From VXYL01 sp965199915 (lineage in GTDB: Bacteria > Pseudomonadota > Gammaproteobacteria > Pseudomonadales > Azotimanducaceae): a DNA stretch of 64,000 nucleotides. The notes below the pieces were generated by a model. It was not told where the DNA came from. It worked only from the letters and a program-made list of their open reading frames with translations, and did not search any database. The DNA is taken from NCBI GenBank assembly GCA_965199915.1, contig OZ241348.1, forward strand, positions 3,286,001-3,350,000, read 5' to 3'. Below are positions 52,029-61,245 of this stretch, piece after piece; position 1 is the first letter of the stretch; every line of letters begins with the position of its first letter. Both the position numbers and the translations under genes were made by a program.

Positions 52029-52501
52029 TTAGCCTCTTGAGAGGCGAAGATCTGCACAACCGGGTCGAATCTTCGGCAAGCCGCGGAGTTTGCGGAGCAA
52101 ACTCGAACGCGCCCCGCAGGGCGCGCACTGGCCGCGCTCACGCGCACGGTTCCTGCAATCCACCCGTGGCGGGCGGTGTCGCGCCGACCAAGCTCCACTC
52201 CTCCCCCTGTTGGCCCGCTTGCGATCGGGACGGGCCGTTGTGTGCGTTTGGAGCACCTCGCCGCGGGCCGGCGCCGGTCGCCGCCCGCCCTTTGCTGCGA
52301 GATTACCGCTTTGTTGGGCGCAACGGCAACACAATTTCGCAGCAAGCAAGCTGTCAACGCGACCACTGGCGCTGGCGGCGATTGGTCGAGGATGTGAGGC
52401 ACCTCGCACATCGCCGATGCGACGCTATGCGCACCGCGCCTGACGGTACACTAACCCGCTTAAGGGGTGGCCGTTCGCCAACCCCATCACTGCGGGAACA
52501 A
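52029..52501. other. Intergenic region between the ABC exporter and lpdA
   Basis: This 473-base stretch has no convincing gene. It holds the third full copy of the REP-like double hairpin (52086-52126). The segment 52030-52070 echoes a motif near copy 2 (CTTGAGAGGC against its complement CCTCTCAAG at about 1281). A leader hairpin (GGGGT-GGC/GCC-A-ACCCC, 52464-52485) lies 17 bases before the lpdA start. From 52130 to 52440 I see nothing recognisable. Confidence 0.5.
52086..52126. repeat. REP-like double hairpin, copy 3
   Basis: GAGTTTGCGGAGCAAACTC (52086-52104) is followed by CGCGCCCCGCAGGGCGCG. Spacing and order match copy 1 at 415-454, with one compensated change in the first loop and one in the second stem, so this is a dispersed family. 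Confidence 0.75.
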
Positions 52502-53941
52502 ATGGACAACTACGACCTCATCGTCATCGGCGCCGGACCGGCCGGATACGCGGCCGCCATTCGCGGCGCGCAGCTCGGAATGAAGACCGCCTGCATCGAC
52601 AAGTCGGTGGGCAAGGACGGCGAACCCACGCTGGGCGGCACCTGCCTGAACTGGGGCTGCATTCCGTCCAAGGCGCTGCTCGACGCCTCCCACAAGTACG
52701 CGGACGCGAAGCACCGCTTCGCGGAACTCGGCATCGACGTGGGCGAGGCGACCGCGGACGTGCCGCGCATGATCGCCCGCAAGGACGCCGTCGTCGCGCA
52801 ACTCACCGGCGGCATCGCCGGCCTTTTCAAGGGCAACGGCGTAACGGCGCTTGCCGGCCACGGCCAGTTGCTCGCCGGCAAGCAGGTGTCCTTCACGCCG
52901 CACGGGGGGGAAGCCGTAACCTATGCGGCGCAGCATGTGGTGCTCGCGCCCGGATCGCTGCCGATGAACATTCCCCCGGCGCCCCAGGACGGCGCGCTGA
53001 TCGTCGATTCCAGCGGCGCCTTGGAGTTCGACGCGCCGCCGCCTCGGCTCGGCGTGATCGGCGCCGGCGTCATCGGCCTGGAGCTCGGCAGCGTGTGGGG
53101 GCGGCTTGGTTCGGAGGTGGTGCTGCTCGAAGCGCTCGACGAGTTCCTGCCCATGGCCGATGCGCGCATTGCCCGCGACGCGCTGCGCGAGTTCGGTCGG
53201 CAAGGGCTGGACATCCGCTTGGGCACCCGCGTCATGGGGGCCGAAACGCAAGACGGGTCGGTGCGGGTGTCCTACCAAGACAAGCATGGAGACCACACCG
53301 TCACCGTGGACAAGCTCATCGTCGCGGTCGGCCGGCGGCCCTGCACGGATGGATTGCTCGCGCCGAACAGCGGCGTCAACATTGACGAGCGCGGATTCGT
53401 CTATGTGAACGATCTTTGCGCCACGGACGCGCCGGACGTGTACGCCATCGGCGATGTGGTGCGCGGCCCGATGCTGGCGCACAAAGGCATGGAGGAGGGC
53501 GTCATGGTGGTCGAGCGCATCGCCGGCAACAAGCCCGTGGTGAACTACGACTGCGTGCCCTCGGTGATCTACACGCACCCGGAAATCGCGTGGGTGGGCA
53601 AGACGGAACAGGAACTCAAAGCCGCCGGCGAGTCCGTGCGCGTGGGGGCGTTTCCCTTCGCGGCCACCGGGCGGGCATTGGCCGCCGGCGAGGCGGTGGG
53701 TCTCGTGAAGGTCGTCGCCGACGCGGAGAGCGACCGGGTGCTCGGCGTCCATGTGTTCGGCGCCCAGGCAAGCGAACTGGTGGCGCCGGCGGTGATCGCG
53801 ATGGAGTTCGGCGCCACCGCCGAAGATCTGGCGCTCACGATGTTCGCCCACCCCACCCTCTCCGAAGCGATGCACGAGGCGGCGCTGGGCGTCGGCGGCC
53901 ACGCCATCCACATGATCAACCGAGCGAAGGCCAGGAACTAA
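52502..53941 (+). CDS. lpdA: Dihydrolipoamide dehydrogenase
   Basis: This is the E3 subunit that re-oxidises dihydrolipoamide in pyruvate, 2-oxoglutarate and glycine-cleavage complexes, passing electrons to NAD+. It has 479 residues from ATG 52502. The FAD motif VIGAGPAGYAAAIRGAQLG and the redox-active cysteines in GGTCLNWGCIPSKALL are present. The NAD motif is LGVIGAGVIGLELGSVWGRL, and the C-terminal His-Glu pair is in AHPTLSEAMHEA. The E1 and E2 genes are not in the window, so the partner complex cannot be told. The gene may be monocistronic. Confidence 0.95.
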   Translation: MDNYDLIVIGAGPAGYAAAIRGAQLGMKTACIDKSVGKDGEPTLGGTCLNWGCIPSKALLDASHKYADAKHRFAELGIDVGEATADVPRMIARKDAVVAQLTGGIAGLFKGNGVTALAGHGQLLAGKQVSFTPHGGEAVTYAAQHVVLAPGSLPMNIPPAPQDGALIVDSSGALEFDAPPPRLGVIGAGVIGLELGSVWGRLGSEVVLLEALDEFLPMADARIARDALREFGRQGLDIRLGTRVMGAETQDGSVRVSYQDKHGDHTVTVDKLIVAVGRRPCTDGLLAPNSGVNIDERGFVYVNDLCATDAPDVYAIGDVVRGPMLAHKGMEEGVMVVERIAGNKPVVNYDCVPSVIYTHPEIAWVGKTEQELKAAGESVRVGAFPFAATGRALAAGEAVGLVKVVADAESDRVLGVHVFGAQASELVAPAVIAMEFGATAEDLALTMFAHPTLSEAMHEAALGVGGHAIHMINRAKARN

Positions 53942-54022
53942 CCCTTTCACGAATACCTGCCGCGAAACCGGCGCGGATCTGCTCCGGCACGCCGGCGCTT
54001 AATTAATGCGGAACGCCGCCGG

Positions 54023-54952
54023 TCAATCCGCCGCCGCGAACACCTTGGCGATGAACGCGCTGCGGGGGCGGTAGGGTCGCGTGCCGTTCAGGATGGCGCG
54101 CATGCGTGTTTCGGCCTCCAAGCGCACGTAGCCGGGATCCTCTTCGGCTTCCGCCAAGATGTAGAACACGCCGCTGCGGATGGCGTCGAACACCATCTCG
54201 GCGCAACGCGAAGGCGGCATGCCGAACGTCTTGAACCGTTCCTGCACGCGCCGGGCGCCCTCGCCCCCGGCGACCGGCCCGCCAAACCGTTCCGGCCGGT
54301 TGCGCAACGATGTGACGATGTTCGTCGCGACCACGTTGGGGCACAGCACATGCACGGAGAGGCCGTCCCGCACCTCGCCATGCAACGCTTCCGTAAGCGC
54401 CACGCAGGCGTGCTTCGAGACGCCGTACACGCCTTGGGCGGCGCACAATCCGTCTTGTGAGGAAGTCGTCACCACGGAACCGGGCGCGCCTTGGCGCAAC
54501 ATCCCCGGCACGAAGGCGCGCACGCAATGCGCCACGCCCATCACGTTCACGCCGAGCACGAACGCCCAGTCGGCATCGGCGGTGGTCGTCACCGGTCCGC
54601 CGCCGCCCACGCCGGCGTTGCAGCACAAGAGCGAGATCGGCTTGCCGGCAAACCGTTGCCGCACGTCGTCCGCTAGCTCATTCACTTGGTCGGACGCGGA
54701 AACGTCCACCCGAAACCCAGCCACCTCAACGCCCGCCCGTTGCGCGTCTGGGCGCAGCCGCGCTTCCGCGGCCGTTAGCGCCTCGGCTTCTATGTCGACC
54801 AGCGCGGGGTGCAGCCCGCGCTCCACCGCCGCCTCCGCCAGCGCGAAACCGATGCCGGAAGCGCCGCCGGTGATCACGGCCACGCCGCCGGCGAGCGCAC
54901 GCGGATCCGGATGCGCGTTGTCGATGGCCTTGTGCGGGGTTGCGTCTGTCAT
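54023..54952 (-). CDS. Short-chain dehydrogenase/reductase
   Basis: This 309-residue SDR starts at ATG 54952 (MTDATPHKAIDNAH). The nucleotide loop is VITGGASGIGFALAEAA, followed by CCNAGVGGGG, the catalytic serine in VVTTSSQDGL and YGVSKHACVAL for the YxxxK pair. The C-terminal ~60 residues (FIAKVFAAAD end) are longer than in classical FabG-like members. The acidic residue after the second strand (LVDIEAEAL) suggests NAD rather than NADP, though this is only a guide. The substrate is unknown. Confidence 0.87.
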   Translation of the reverse strand: MTDATPHKAIDNAHPDPRALAGGVAVITGGASGIGFALAEAAVERGLHPALVDIEAEALTAAEARLRPDAQRAGVEVAGFRVDVSASDQVNELADDVRQRFAGKPISLLCCNAGVGGGGPVTTTADADWAFVLGVNVMGVAHCVRAFVPGMLRQGAPGSVVTTSSQDGLCAAQGVYGVSKHACVALTEALHGEVRDGLSVHVLCPNVVATNIVTSLRNRPERFGGPVAGGEGARRVQERFKTFGMPPSRCAEMVFDAIRSGVFYILAEAEEDPGYVRLEAETRMRAILNGTRPYRPRSAFIAKVFAAAD

Positions 54953-55062
54953 GCGGTGCCTCCCTCTCGTCTTGAACTGCGGCTCGTTTGCGCCCGCTGC
55001 TGCAAACGTCACGTCGGTTGCGTTATGGTAGCCGCAGTCGCTTCACACTCTGGGAGGTCGCC

Positions 55063-57894
55063 TTGCAAGTTCTGCTCTACAACGAGCTCGATCCCACCGG
55101 CATCCCCAACTTCGCCAAAGTGAGGTCCCACTTGGAGAATGGCGACTTCCGCTCCGCCGATGTGAAGAAGATCACGGACGACCTCTATCGCGCCCGGCTG
55201 GACCGCAGCAACCGTTTGCTGTTCACGTTCGCCCGGCACCAAGGCAAGACCTACATCCTGGTGCTGGAGTTCATCGCCAACCACGCCTACGACTCCTCCC
55301 GCTTCCTGCGCCGCGGCGTCGCGGTGGACGAGAGCCGCTTGCCGGACGCCGCCGCCGCGGCACCGGAAGACGCCGTGGATCTCGCGTACGTGAACCCCAA
55401 CCGCCACACCTTCAACGTGCTGGACAAGGTGATCTCGTTCGACGACGAGCAACAGGCCATCTTCGCCGTGCGCCCGCCGCTCATCGTGGTCGGCAGCGCC
55501 GGCAGCGGCAAGACCGTGCTGACGCTGGAGAAGATGAAGGAAGCCGAGGGCAATGTGCTGTATGTGACGCGCTCGCCCTATCTGGCGGACAGCGCCCGCG
55601 AACTCTACTACGGCATGAACTACGAAAACGACGAGCAGGATGTGAGCTTCTACTCGTTCGCCGAGTTCTTGGAGAGCATTCGCGTGCCGCAAAGCCGCGA
55701 GATGACGTTCCGCGAGTTCGCCGGCTGGTTCGCGCGCCACCGCACCGCCACCGGCATCAAGGACGCGCACCAGTTCTACGAGGAAGTCCACGGCGTGATC
55801 ACCGGCGCTTCGGCGGACAACGCGTGGCTCTCCAAGGAGGAATATCTGGCGCTCGGCGTGCGGCAATCCATCTACGCGGCGGACGAGCGCGCCAAGGTGT
55901 ACGACCTGTTCGACAAGTACCTGGCGCATCTGCAATCCGCCGACCGCCACGACAGCAACGTGCTCAGTTTCGAGTATCAAGAACTCGTCAAGCCGGTGTG
56001 GGATTTCGTGGTGGTGGACGAGGTGCAAGACCTCACCAACGTGCAGTTGCACTTGGTGCTGCGCACGCTAACGGATCCAACGCGCTTCATCCTGTGCGGC
56101 GATTCCAACCAAATCGTGCATCCCAACTTTTTCTCCTGGGCCGGGTTGAAGCGCCATTTCTACGGCCGCTCGTTCGCGCGCGAAGACGAGGACACCCCCT
56201 CGGAGCACCCCGGCGCGTTCGTCGAGACCACCGACGTGCTGCGCGTGCTCACCACCAACTACCGCAGTTCCCGCCAAGTGACCGAAATGGCGAACCGCAT
56301 CCTGCGTTTGAAGACGGCGCGGTTTCGCTCGGTGGACCGGGAAAGCAACTACCTCGTCACCAGCAATTCCGAAACCGCCGGCGCGGTGGCCTTGCTGCCG
56401 GACGAACCGCGCCTGGTTGGCGAATTGAACACCCGCACGCGCGCCTCCACCCGTTTCGCAGTGATCGTGCTGCACCCCGACGACAAGGCGAAGGCGCACA
56501 CGCGATTCAACACGCCGCTCATCTTCTCCATTCAGGAAGCCAAGGGCTTGGAGTACGAAAACATCATCTTGTACGACTTCGTCTCCTCCGCGGACGACCG
56601 TTTTCGAGAGATATGCCGCGACGTGGACGCGGAACAAGTGCGGGCCGGCGAACTGCGCTACGCCCGCGCCCGCGACAAGAGCGACAAATCCTTGGAGATA
56701 TTCAAGTTCCACATCAACGCCCTGTACGTCGCCACCACCCGCGCCGTGGCCAACGTCTATTTGGTGGAGTCGTCGCCGCGCCAACGCTTGTTCGATCTTC
56801 TGGGCGTGGAGCTGGTGAAAGATCTCGACTTGGCCGACCAGAAGTCCAGCCTTGCGGATTGGCAACGCGAGGCGCGCAAGCTGGAACGCCAAGGCAAGCA
56901 GGAACAGGCGGACGCCGTGCGCACCGAAATCCTCGGCATCCAAAAGACGCCGTGGCAACCGCTTGATCGGCAAGCGGTGCGTGATTTGGCGGCGGCGGCA
57001 CTTGCGGGCGGCGGCAAGAAGAAACAGCTTCAGCTCTTCGAGTACGCGCTCCTCAACCGCGACTTGGTGCGCCTCACGCACCTGCGCAACGCCGGCTTTC
57101 GCCCCGCCCAACGACCGTTCGCGGCCGGCGAACGGAACTTGGTGGAAAACCACTTCCTACCCTACTCGCTAAAGCGCGAGGACAGCGTGCGCCGCTTGGT
57201 GGGGAAGTACGGCGTGGACCATCGGGACGCGTTCGGGCACACGCCGCTGATGCTGGCGGCGCGCTTCGGCAATCCGCTGGTTGCGGCGATGCTCGCCGAC
57301 GAGATGGAGGCGGACAAGGAACGAACCGGAAGCGCCGGCCTCAACGCCTTTCAGGTCATGCTGCAGGAAACCGCGCTGGAGGCCCGCTACGCGGAGCGAC
57401 ACGCTCCGGCGCTGTATCACAAGCTGGCGCCGGCCACCGTGACGGTGATGGTGCAGGGCGCCCTCTTGAAGATCGACAGCCACAAGGCGGAGTTTCTGTT
57501 CTACAACCTGCTGGTGGCACTGTTCCAAACGCGGCTGACGACAAACCTGAACCGGCGCCTGCGCCCCGGCATTTCCGCCGCGAACATTGAGGAGGTGCTG
57601 CGCGCCCTGCCGCGCTCGGCGGTTCCGGAGTACCGCACCAAGCGACCCTACATCTCGCATGTGCTGGCGCGGCACGAGGTGGACCGCGACATGCCCTACA
57701 ACCGCCGCCTGTTCAAACGCACCGAGCGCGGCTACTACATTCTGAACCCGCAATTGCGCGTGCGCATCGGCACGGACTGGATCGGCATCTACGAGCTGCT
57801 GGACACCGAAGCGCTGTTCACCGGCAAGATGGAAGACTACATGGCCACCAAAACACTGCGCAAGCTGGTGGATGATGGAAGCGCCGGGGGTTGA
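55063..57894 (+). CDS. RelE-like/UvrD-helicase/ankyrin fusion protein
   Basis: The protein has 943 residues from TTG 55063, which follows GGGAGG by a normal spacing. Residues ~1-85 resemble a RelE/ParE fold (ARLDRSNRLLFTFARHQGK then YILVLEFIANHAYD). An UvrD/Rep-type SF1 helicase follows, with Walker A VVGSAGSGKTVLTLEK (~142-157), FVVVDEVQDLTNVQL, LCGDSNQIVHPNFFSW, TTNYRSSRQV and the late motif ALYVATTRAVANVYLV. After a charged linker comes an ankyrin-like unit (AFGHTPLMLAARFGNPLVAAM) and a ~200-residue C-terminal region I do not recognise. It is followed by an AlbA_2 protein and probably co-transcribed with it. A defence or stress role is inference. Confidence 0.82.
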   Translation: MQVLLYNELDPTGIPNFAKVRSHLENGDFRSADVKKITDDLYRARLDRSNRLLFTFARHQGKTYILVLEFIANHAYDSSRFLRRGVAVDESRLPDAAAAAPEDAVDLAYVNPNRHTFNVLDKVISFDDEQQAIFAVRPPLIVVGSAGSGKTVLTLEKMKEAEGNVLYVTRSPYLADSARELYYGMNYENDEQDVSFYSFAEFLESIRVPQSREMTFREFAGWFARHRTATGIKDAHQFYEEVHGVITGASADNAWLSKEEYLALGVRQSIYAADERAKVYDLFDKYLAHLQSADRHDSNVLSFEYQELVKPVWDFVVVDEVQDLTNVQLHLVLRTLTDPTRFILCGDSNQIVHPNFFSWAGLKRHFYGRSFAREDEDTPSEHPGAFVETTDVLRVLTTNYRSSRQVTEMANRILRLKTARFRSVDRESNYLVTSNSETAGAVALLPDEPRLVGELNTRTRASTRFAVIVLHPDDKAKAHTRFNTPLIFSIQEAKGLEYENIILYDFVSSADDRFREICRDVDAEQVRAGELRYARARDKSDKSLEIFKFHINALYVATTRAVANVYLVESSPRQRLFDLLGVELVKDLDLADQKSSLADWQREARKLERQGKQEQADAVRTEILGIQKTPWQPLDRQAVRDLAAAALAGGGKKKQLQLFEYALLNRDLVRLTHLRNAGFRPAQRPFAAGERNLVENHFLPYSLKREDSVRRLVGKYGVDHRDAFGHTPLMLAARFGNPLVAAMLADEMEADKERTGSAGLNAFQVMLQETALEARYAERHAPALYHKLAPATVTVMVQGALLKIDSHKAEFLFYNLLVALFQTRLTTNLNRRLRPGISAANIEEVLRALPRSAVPEYRTKRPYISHVLARHEVDRDMPYNRRLFKRTERGYYILNPQLRVRIGTDWIGIYELLDTEALFTGKMEDYMATKTLRKLVDDGSAGG

Positions 57895-57971
57895 CGGTGG
57901 AGGCGGCGCGAGCCGCAACCCTCTGCGTCGCCAGGATTGACCGTCCGCGTCCACAGTCGAACAATCCGACC

Positions 57972-59999
57972 ATGGCTTCGATCCTACCCATCAACGTCGC
58001 CGACTTGCTGAACGGACGCACCGAGTCCGCCCGTTTGGAATTCAAGGCGAGCTGGGATCCGGACACCACAGGCCCGCAAGTGGTGAAGACCGTGTGCGCG
58101 TTCGCCAACGACTTTCAGAGCTTGGGCGGGGGCTATGTTGTCATTGGCGTTAGCGAACCCGAACCCGGAGGCAAGGAGCGGGTGAAGGGCCTGAGCGAAC
58201 AAGCCATTGACGCGGCGCAACGATGGTTACGCGGTCGCTGCCAAGGAGACATCAAACCCGGCTACATGCCGATCTTCTCGCCCGAGGTCGTTGACGGGCG
58301 CAACGTGTTGGTGCTGCGCGTGTCCCCAAGTCAGGACGGGCCGCACCAAGCCATCGGAGAACGCCGGCATGCCGGCCGGGAAGCGCGGTGGTGTTTTTGG
58401 ATACGTGTTGGAACGGAAACCGTGGACGCTCGCGCCAACGGCCAACTACCAGCGCTCTTGGAAAAGACCTCGCTGCCGTGGGACAACCAAGCCGCCCAAG
58501 CGGCGCGGGTGGAGGACCTGCGCGAAGCGACGGTGCGGGAGTATCTGCACGATGTGGGCAGCGCCCTCCGCGAGCAACCGGACGCGGCAACCATCTACCG
58601 CCACATGGGCATTGTTGTGCCGGCAAACAACCACGAAACGCCGCGCAACGTCGGCCTGCTCTTCTTCGCCGACGACCCAAGACGTTGGTTCCCCGGTGCG
58701 CGTATCGTCGTCGCGCAGTTTGCCGCGGACCGCGCTGGCCAAGTGCAGGACGAGCGTGTCTTTCAAGGCCCGCTGCCGGCGCAAGTTCGCAACTGCCTGC
58801 GCCATCTGGAGGGGCTCTCCCAATCGCATGTGCAGAAGCAACGGGAACACAGCCAGGTGCGCGGCTGGGTGAGTTACCCGATGCCGGCCCTGCGCGAGGC
58901 GCTGGTCAACGCGGTGTACCACCGGAGCTATCGGCCGGAAGCGATGGAACCAACCAAGATCTGTTTGTATCCGGACCGCGTGGAAGTGATTAGCTATCCC
59001 GGCCCCGTCCCCGGCATGGAACCACATCACCTCGCGCCGAACGCCTCGATTCCGCCCGTCGGCGCCCGCAATCCGCGGGTTGGCGAGTTTCTGAAGTCTC
59101 TGGGTCTTGCGGAAGGGTGGCGCACCGGGGTGCCCAACATGTATCGGGCGATGGCGGAAAACGGCTCGCCCGAGCCGCAATTCGACTTTGACACGGGTTG
59201 GTTCCGAGCGACGCTGCCGGCGCATCCGGAGTACGCCGCGGTTTCCGCGCTGCGGGATGCCGCCTATCTGCGCACGGTGGGGAGCGAAGAAGATGCGTTT
59301 CGGCGCGTGCGCGAAGCGTGGTGCGCCAACGAAGGCTCCGCCGCGCTGACGACGGAGCTGATCAGGCAGTCGGCCGCGCGCGACGCCCTTGACGCCGCCG
59401 AAGAGGTGTTCGAGCGGTTTCGGAGCGTTGCGCCCGACGCCGATGCCGTCGTCGCGAACGTGACAAACGCTTGGGTAGAGGTATTGCTGGATCACGATCG
59501 AACCGAAGACGCACGCCAGGTCCTCAAGAGCCTTACCAACAGCACATCGGCGCACGACGCCGTGGATGCCGCCATATTGGCGCGCCGTCTTCGCGAATCA
59601 CGCTTGGCGCACCGCTTTTTCGAGCAGGCGGGAAACGTGCCGCAGGGCGACCCGCGCGCCTTGCATGAGTTTGCCCAAACCAAGATGCGCCTTGCACAGG
59701 ATGCGCGGAGAGCCCGCGCTCGTTCTTGGCAAGCGGTGAATCGACGCTTGCTGGTCGAAGCGCGGCAGCAACTGGAGCGTGTACTGCAAATGGACGCTTC
59801 CCCCACTCGCCATGCATGGACATGGCGCGACTTGGCGCGAGTGCTCAACTGGCTGCGCCAGCCGGCCAACGAGGTGGAGGCGGCGTTCCGCAACGCCATC
59901 GGCCTGTTGCCAACGGAAACGCGCTTCAAGCAGGAGCTCCAACAGTTTCGGGAGCAGCCCGGCTCACGTCACCGAAAGCGCGGAGACATCACCCGTTAG
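57972..59999 (+). CDS. AlbA_2 (Schlafen-type) putative DNA-binding/ATPase protein with helical C-terminus
   Basis: The protein has 675 residues from ATG 57972. A TTG at 57891 overlaps the helicase stop and would add 27 residues, so coupling is possible. The AlbA_2 domain is at the N-terminus (SARLEFKASWDPD, VVKTVCAFANDFQSLGGGYV). A GHKL/HATPase_c_4-like region follows around residues 310-390 (MPALREALVNAVYHRSY, LYPDRVEVISYPGPVPG). The C-terminal ~250 residues are alanine-rich helices resembling TPRs (AEEVFERFRSVAPDADAV). Such COG2865-type proteins are often labelled transcriptional regulator or RecG-like. Its last bases overlap the convergent ATPase gene by 11. Confidence 0.8.
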   Translation: MASILPINVADLLNGRTESARLEFKASWDPDTTGPQVVKTVCAFANDFQSLGGGYVVIGVSEPEPGGKERVKGLSEQAIDAAQRWLRGRCQGDIKPGYMPIFSPEVVDGRNVLVLRVSPSQDGPHQAIGERRHAGREARWCFWIRVGTETVDARANGQLPALLEKTSLPWDNQAAQAARVEDLREATVREYLHDVGSALREQPDAATIYRHMGIVVPANNHETPRNVGLLFFADDPRRWFPGARIVVAQFAADRAGQVQDERVFQGPLPAQVRNCLRHLEGLSQSHVQKQREHSQVRGWVSYPMPALREALVNAVYHRSYRPEAMEPTKICLYPDRVEVISYPGPVPGMEPHHLAPNASIPPVGARNPRVGEFLKSLGLAEGWRTGVPNMYRAMAENGSPEPQFDFDTGWFRATLPAHPEYAAVSALRDAAYLRTVGSEEDAFRRVREAWCANEGSAALTTELIRQSAARDALDAAEEVFERFRSVAPDADAVVANVTNAWVEVLLDHDRTEDARQVLKSLTNSTSAHDAVDAAILARRLRESRLAHRFFEQAGNVPQGDPRALHEFAQTKMRLAQDARRARARSWQAVNRRLLVEARQQLERVLQMDASPTRHAWTWRDLARVLNWLRQPANEVEAAFRNAIGLLPTETRFKQELQQFREQPGSRHRKRGDITR

Positions 60000-61245
60000 G
60001 TTCGACAGAAGCGTGTCGGCGCTCGCGCAGCAGCTTGTTCATGTGGTCGCGAAACGACGGAATGCCGAAGCTCACGCCGCCTCCCTCCAAGGTGAGCACG
60101 CCGTGCGCGATGGCTTGGCGCACGGTCTCTTCGCCATCGAACGACGCATCGCTGATCGCTTGGGCTGCGTCCTCTTGCCACAAGACGCTCCTGCGCTTTT
60201 CGAGCATGACTTGCACGACGGGTAGCATGGCGTTCTGGTTGGGCAACATGCCGAGGCGCGTCTCGTAGTATTCCTCCCGAGCGCTGTCGCCCGTGGCCAG
60301 CGCGTCGTCAAGCGGCGCACCAGGCGCAAGTTCGCCATGCGTGGCGATGGCGCTGATCGCCCCTTCCAAGTAGCCGTGAATGTGCTGCGGAAAGCCACAA
60401 GACGCTGCCGCCAACGCGGCAACGCACGGGTCCGGTATCTGGTGCCCCAGCGCCAGCATGTTCCCGTTGACGGCCTCCCGGGCTTGTGCCGCAGACAACG
60501 AACGCAAGTGGATGGTCTGCGCCACACGCGAAATCCCCGCCGAGCCGTCTCGCGGGTTGGCCAGCACCTGCGGCGTGTGCTGCAAGCCGATCCCCACGAC
60601 CAGCATCGGGCACCCGTGCGCCCCTTGGTGCAGCACGCGCAACGCCTTCATGCCCGTCGGATCTATCGTTTGCAGCTCGTCGATGACGATCACCAGCGCT
60701 TTGCCGTCCCAAGCTCCGGCCGCTTTGGAAGCGCTCAGCAACGCCGGCAGATTGCCCGTGTGGCGAGCATGCTCGCGCGTTCGTCCGCCTTTGAGGTAGC
60801 CGATCCCGACGTTGTGCCCCGTGCTTTTGCTGTGGAGGTCCGCGGCCTCGCGGAACGCGCCTTCGGCTTCCAACACCCGCCCCATCCCCAAGAACAGGTC
60901 GACTTCGCTCTCCAGCAATACGCAGTCCACCTCAAGCCGCCGCACGTCCGCAGGCGCTTCGCACCGTGCGGCCTGCTCGGCGAACTGCCGCCCCAGTTGC
61001 GTCTTGCCCACGCCCGGAACGCCGATGATCAGCGACATGCCGCTTCGCGGATCGCCCGTTTCGCACAAGCGGCGCAAGCGCTTGTTCAAAGCGGCAAGTT
61101 CATCGCCGCGCCCCGCGAAATACGGCGGCGGATCGCGCTGCGTGCCGAGCGCGACAGGTGGGGAAACGCTTATGGCGAGAGCGTAGCACCTTGCCGCTTG
61201 CGCTACGATACGGCGCGTGAACACGGACGCATTGGCGGCGCTCAT
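59989..61245 (-). CDS. P-loop ATPase, paralogue of the mnmE-mnmG insert
   Basis: The protein has about 418 residues if it starts at ATG 61245, which would overlap the divergent gene start. The conserved part begins about 30 residues later (DPPPYFAGRGDELAAL) with no standard start codon nearby, so the start is uncertain. Walker A is GVPGVGKTQLGRQFAEQA and Walker B is LVIVIDELQTIDPTGMKAL. The GIGLQHTPQVLANPRDGSAG segment and the C-terminal HGVLTLEGGGVSFGIPSF match the protein at 37512-38681 block by block. It is flanked by two AlbA_2 genes. The function is unknown. Confidence 0.75.
   Translation of the reverse strand: MSAANASVFTRRIVAQAARCYALAISVSPPVALGTQRDPPPYFAGRGDELAALNKRLRRLCETGDPRSGMSLIIGVPGVGKTQLGRQFAEQAARCEAPADVRRLEVDCVLLESEVDLFLGMGRVLEAEGAFREAADLHSKSTGHNVGIGYLKGGRTREHARHTGNLPALLSASKAAGAWDGKALVIVIDELQTIDPTGMKALRVLHQGAHGCPMLVVGIGLQHTPQVLANPRDGSAGISRVAQTIHLRSLSAAQAREAVNGNMLALGHQIPDPCVAALAAASCGFPQHIHGYLEGAISAIATHGELAPGAPLDDALATGDSAREEYYETRLGMLPNQNAMLPVVQVMLEKRRSVLWQEDAAQAISDASFDGEETVRQAIAHGVLTLEGGGVSFGIPSFRDHMNKLLRERRHASVEPNG

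Noticed and set aside
49170..52040. A 956-codon open frame on the plus strand
   Set aside because: It is antisense to a clear ABC exporter gene and has the histidine/arginine/glycine-rich composition typical of opposite-strand frames in GC-rich DNA.
53942..54022. Terminator after lpdA
   Set aside because: There are GC-rich repeats, but the best stem has a loop too short to fold and no T-run follows.
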